From assembly GCF_020520425.1 (NCBI RefSeq), contig NC_079489.1:15524001-15588000 (forward strand): DNA of 64,000 nt, written 5' to 3'. Position numbers and translations under genes: made by a program. This DNA is from Spinacia oleracea. Taxonomy: Eukaryota; Streptophyta; Magnoliopsida; Caryophyllales; Amaranthaceae. The notes beneath the pieces are model-generated. The model did no database searches. It was given only the letters and a program-made list of their open reading frames with translations, and was not told the origin of the DNA. Below, one piece after another: positions 60,329 through 64,000 of this stretch; the stretch's first letter is position 1, and every line of letters begins with the position of its first letter.

Positions 60329-63300
60329 TCACTCGTCAACTTTATGTCTTTTCATGCTCGGTTCTTCAGTTCCTGATGTGGGGGCTGTTGTTGCAGTCTT
60401 GGCTCCACGCCTTGTCATGGCATATGTTTTAAGTGGTTCAGAAACATCTTCTTTGGCATTCTCTGCTGCTGCTGCCTTCTGTGCCTTCTTCAAAGCAATA
60501 GTTTGTAGTCTCTTCTGCACAGCAGCAGCCTTCTTCTGTTTCAGTTGTTCTTGCAACTGGGCAGTAGCCTCTTCTTCTTGTTTACGCCTCTTTTCGTCTT
60601 CTTCTTTCTTCTTCTTCTGTTCTTCAATCTTCTTCAGTTGACGATCATGGATAGCGGGGGCAATACCAGCTTTCACGGAGTTGAATCCTTCAATTTCCTT
60701 GAGCACATCTTGTTGAATTTGGTTCAAATCAGACAGAACTAAGGCACTACAAACCTTAGCTCTGCATTGAATTCTGCTTGAACGCTGAAAAAAAAAAGAA
60801 AAACAGACTAATTAGTAATTGAGTTTCACAGTTAACTAATTTCTATAATATTTAACTAATTGTATTTCACAGTTAACTAATTGCCATATATACTTAACTA
60901 ATTGTATTTCACAGTTAACTAATTGTCATGTGTACTTAACTAACTAACCAGTCTAACTAATTGCTTAACTAATTGAATTTCACAGTTAACTAATTGGTAT
61001 AAATATTTAACTAATTGTATTTCACAGTTAACTAATTTCCATATCTACTTAACTAATTGGATTTCACAGTTAACTTATTGCCATGTATACTTAACTAATT
61101 GCCATTTATACTTAACTAATTTCCATATGTACTTAACTAATTCCCATATGTACTTAACTAATTGATTTCAGTTCTTAACTAATTGGTTGAATACTAAAAT
61201 AAAATAAAATAATGTTTAACCAATAAATCTAAACAATTAACTAATTCTTTTAAAAACACTTAAAAATATTGAAAACACTTAACTAAAAGAGAATTACCTT
61301 GGAGAGATCACAAGTCATCTCCTCTCCGTCAAAAAAGTGCATTGCCATCAACAGAAAAACCCCACAATCTACATGATTAGGGGTTTTTGATCTTCCAGGG
61401 AAATCAAGATATGTCATTTCGAAATCTAAAAGCTCGGAAGCTGATGGATGATCAATTTCCATCAAGTAATTGTAGAACGCTTCAATCATAAAGGACATTA
61501 TTGTCCTGTATATAGACAACACCTTCTTCGTAGAAATGACGTTGTCAACATATACAAGAGTTTTACTGTTGAAGTTGACAATTAGAAGAGAAAAGTGCTC
61601 CCCATAATGAATAGGCAAGTAAAACTGCAAAAAAATGAAGAAAAACAGAATCAGAAAAACCATAACTAAAAGACATAAAATTTTAACTAATTAATACAAT
61701 GTCTTAACTATAACCTATAAATTCATAACTATTAAGAATACAAACTTACCATGGAAACAGTTTTAAGATCCCATCGGTGGTCATTGATGTCCTCCACCCA
61801 ATGTTTCCAACTACTTAAAAGCTCTTCAGAAATTTGTTGTTCAGAGTCCATTGACTTCTCATTCGAAACAAGATCTTTTAGCTTGATCTAAAAAATAATA
61901 AAATAAATTTATTTAATAAATAGAGAAAAAACATAGTAACAAATTTTGGTGTAATGAATAATAACAAAGAAATAATCGTACCGTATACTCAGTTCCGAAA
62001 TAGAAGTTACACCCTTGATAATTCAGCTCAAATTGCTTTCTATTTAATAGAATGGCCCAAGACTCGACAATATTGGATAAGATTTTCCTATCAGGGAGCA
62101 AACTTTGCATCTCTTCTCTTGTTATCTTATGAACCAAACCATAAACAAAAAGTTCAGCCCTGTTACACAATCATTAATTTATGTTAGTGTTTAAATAATT
62201 GATGTAATTTTTAACTAATAGGTTCTTGTGCTTCACAATTTAGTTAAGTTGCATATTTTTTAAGGCTTAACTAAATGACATGATTAGTTAACTAATACAT
62301 GATATTCTCTAACTAATTGGTAAAAATTCTAAACTAATGACTATAAAATCCTAATTGATAACTAAAAATTCATAACTAATTTATGTTAACTATTTACTAA
62401 AAACTCATTACTAATTGATACACATTCTTAACTAAAACTATAAAATGAATAACTAATTCAGAAACACAACTTACTTTTGATCAATAAAATCATCTTCATG
62501 AAAACAGAAGTCCATTTTTAAGGCTTAACTAAATGATATGATTTGTTAACTAGTATATGATATTGTCTAACTATTTTGTGAAAATTCTAAACTAATGACT
62601 ATAAAATCCTAATTAATTACTAAAAAATTCATAACTAATTTATTTTAACTATTTACTAAAAACTAATTACTAATTGATACAAATTCTTAACTAAAACTAT
62701 GAAATGAATAAGTAAATACAGAAACACAACTTACTTTGGATCAACACACTCATCTTCAAGAAAACAGAAGTCCAGAACCTCTTTTTCAAGCTTTGCCTCT
62801 TGGGAGAGAGTCTTAGGGTACCTAAGCATGAATGCAGATACACAGAAAACTTCTTCATCAGGTGAACCAAGTGCTATGCTGCAACAAAGATTATCATTTT
62901 CTGGTTGACGACCACCAGATGTATCACTCGTTGAAGGAACAGAACCAGAAGCAGCATCATTCTTTTTATCTGCACCGCTACCATCACCAACAGAACCAAA
63001 AGCAGGAGCGTTCTTTTCACCTGCACCACTACCAACACCGGCAGCACCAGAAGCAGCACCATTCTTTTCAGCCTCATCATTACCGGCACCGACAGAACCA
63101 GAAGCAACACCAACACCATTCTTTTCACCTGCATCATTACCAGCACCGGCAAGACCAGAAGCAACACCATTCTTTTCAGATGCATCATTACCAGCACCGG
63201 CAGCACAACTGTTATTTTTCTTCAGATCTTCAGCATATGCAACAATGGAGTCTATAATCTCCAAAAATATCGGATCTCCATAACCAGGACTATCTGACAA

Positions 63301-64000
63301 TTGTTGTCTTCCCTTCTTTAACGTACTGATATGCTGCTGATGAAAATTTTAAACAATGTATAAATCCCGGCAATACTTTTTCAATGCTACTTCCAACTCC
63401 TTCACAAAAAATGAAAAAAATTAGCTAAAACTAATAATAGTATCAAACAATGTATAACTATTTAATTTAATAACTTAACTAATACAAGACACCATGTAAC
63501 TAATTTCTTGAATTACTTAACTAATATGTGTGACTGAGAAATAATAAAATTGTTAACTAATTGCCTTAGTAGATTAACTAATTGGTATCAGTTCATCACT
63601 AATAAGTAGGATTCCTTAACTAAACCAAATAAAAATAAAATTGAAAAAAATAAACTGACTTACATCATCGCAGCTCTTTTCAATATCATCATTTGTCTGA
63701 AAACCTTCAGGAATAGCAAACTCAATCATCTTACTTCCCGATGCAGAATGAGGTATCCCCGACAAATCACCAAGAGACTTTGACAAAGGATAGCTCGTTA
63801 AATCAACAGCAGCTAGCCCAAAACCCATTTTCACCTCAGCAGCTACACGTTCAGATACTTCATCAGGAGACCAATGTTGCACAAGCGGAATCTCCTTGGG
63901 CGGACTTACACCACGGAATAAAGCTCTTTGAAGATATATAATCTCCAAAAATTGTAAACAACCGCCAACTCTAGTATTAGTAATTTTTTCGTTCCACCTA
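60329..64000 (-). CDS. Ulp1-like cysteine protease gene of the MULE (5' end off window)
   Basis: Minus-strand exons: from beyond 64000 to 63664, about 63336-62735, 62159-61982, 61887-61750, 61624-61298, 60784-60329; all visible phases fit except the uncertain 5' border near 63336. Domains in order: the region homologous to the left-edge gene (VGGCLQFLEIIYLQRALFRG), an Ala/Gly repeat linker, then an Ulp1/C48 peptidase fold (AELFVYGLVHKITREEM, IVESWAILLN). Catalytic residues visible: His in GEHFSLLIV (codon 61597-61595), Asp in VYVDN (61546-61544) and Cys in VDCGVF (61366-61364). A Lys/Glu/Ala coiled coil and basic tail follow. C48 proteases cleave SUMO-type conjugates in the nucleus; substrate and activity here are unknown. 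The Gln usually six residues before the Cys is Thr, which may weaken or abolish activity. Confidence 0.85.
60820..61190 (+). repeat. ~41-bp tandem array built on 'ttaactaatt' (Ulp1-gene intron)
   Basis: Alternating segments 'ttaactaattgtatttcacag' and 'ttaactaattgccatatatac' form an imperfect higher-order repeat of about 41 bp over some 370 bp within the last intron of the Ulp1-like gene. The plus-strand orientation is the same as in the transposase introns, although this gene runs the other way. Confidence 0.85.
62262..62776. repeat. 258-bp tandem duplication spanning an exon end
   Basis: 62262-62519 and 62520-62776 are two diverged copies (start aaggcttaactaaatga; end catcttcaagaaaacagaag / catcttcatgaaaacagaag). 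The second copy includes the 3' end and donor (cttac on plus) of the exon ending at 62735. The first copy carries the same ~40 bp with its own donor, now inside the intron. Confidence 0.85.
62930..63215 (-). repeat. Coding minisatellite, ~17-aa Ala/Gly/Asn units
   Basis: About six imperfect 45-54 bp units within the Ulp1-gene exon encode variants of GAGNDAGEKNGVASGS. All length changes are multiples of three, so the frame is kept. This forms a flexible linker between the N-terminal region and the protease domain. Confidence 0.85.

Larger units (their letters stand above)
44236..64000. mobile_element. Composite MULE with transposase and Ulp1-like gene (right end off window)
   Basis: I infer one Mutator-like element containing a plus-strand FAR1/MuDR-type transposase (44486-59654) and a convergent minus-strand Ulp1-like gene (60329 to beyond 64000). 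The two are tied together by the same 'ttaactaatt' repeats in all their non-coding parts. The left boundary is tentative: a GC-rich structured segment at 44236-44310 (9-bp inverted repeat ttacaggcg/cgcctgtaa and the 14-bp palindrome ccacgcgcgcgtgg) directly precedes the transposase leader. The right end is outside the window, so no terminal repeats or target duplication can be checked. MULEs that carry Ulp1-like genes are known in several plants (Kaonashi-type elements). Within it sits the LTR element 45109-56102. Confidence 0.7.

Noticed and set aside
60291-60641. Cys/Phe/Ser-rich plus-strand frame
   Set aside because: Antisense of the Lys/Glu coiled-coil exon of the Ulp1-like gene.
60820-61190. 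CRISPR-like array
   Set aside because: Regular short repeats, but degenerate, within an intron of a plant transposon gene, with no unique spacers or cas genes.
62832-63257. His/Gln-rich plus-strand frame
   Set aside because: Shadow of the Ala/Gly minisatellite exon on the minus strand.

Overview
This window is nuclear DNA from a flowering plant. It is AT-rich, its genes have many GT-AG introns, and it is full of plant transposon families: Stowaway-type MITEs, hAT, MULE, Ty3/Gypsy, SINE and LINE. The frequent 'tactccgta' words and the element mix would fit a Caryophyllales/Amaranthaceae species, but that is a guess. All exon models are hand-made from splice signals and reading-frame continuity.

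Layout. 1-3.4 kb: one end of a MULE-type element carrying an Ulp1-associated gene on the minus strand, cut by the left edge, with introns full of a degenerate 'aactttaac' repeat. 4.2-24.6 kb: three tandem flavin-containing monooxygenase genes of the plant FMO GS-OX-like type, all plus strand, all with the same eight-exon structure. Copies 1 and 3 read through (464 and 462 codons); copy 2 has a one-base deletion in exon 2 that leads to a stop. Their introns hold a Stowaway MITE, a SINE, a 5'-truncated LINE and a 1.7-kb insertion, several with visible target-site duplications. 25.5 kb: a small unrecognised gene with a TATA box. 26.0-31.3 kb: two blocks of a ~165-170 bp tandem repeat, separated by 2.7 kb that carries frameshifted exons of the meiotic mismatch-repair-family gene MSH4. 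34.4-36.1 kb: an intact single-exon gene for a type II membrane protein of the SUB1 / O-fucosyltransferase-like family. 36.9-42.8 kb: a 507-bp hAT-like non-autonomous element, a Stowaway-like MITE, and a complete 3.75-kb hAT element with an intact 859-aa transposase and a perfect 8-bp target duplication.

44.2-64 kb (running off the right edge): a large MULE with two convergent genes. On the plus strand is a FAR1/MuDR-type transposase in seven exons (FAR1 zinc domain, MULE DDE domain, SWIM finger). On the minus strand is a multi-exon Ulp1-like cysteine-protease gene, homologous to the gene at the left edge of the window. All the non-coding DNA I examined in this element repeats the word 'ttaactaatt' in one orientation. 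An 11.0-kb Ty3/Gypsy LTR retrotransposon (two ~2.8-kb LTRs, only three differences noticed between them; intact gag, ruined pol) sits in intron 1 of the transposase, flanked by the 5-bp duplication AATTG.

Host genes are therefore the FMO cluster, the SUB1-like gene and perhaps the small gene at 25.6 kb. Most of the rest is nested transposons and their debris. The most interesting parts are the composite transposase/Ulp1 MULE with its orientation-locked repeats, the recently inserted but pol-dead retroelement inside it, and the MSH4 debris between the tandem-repeat blocks.
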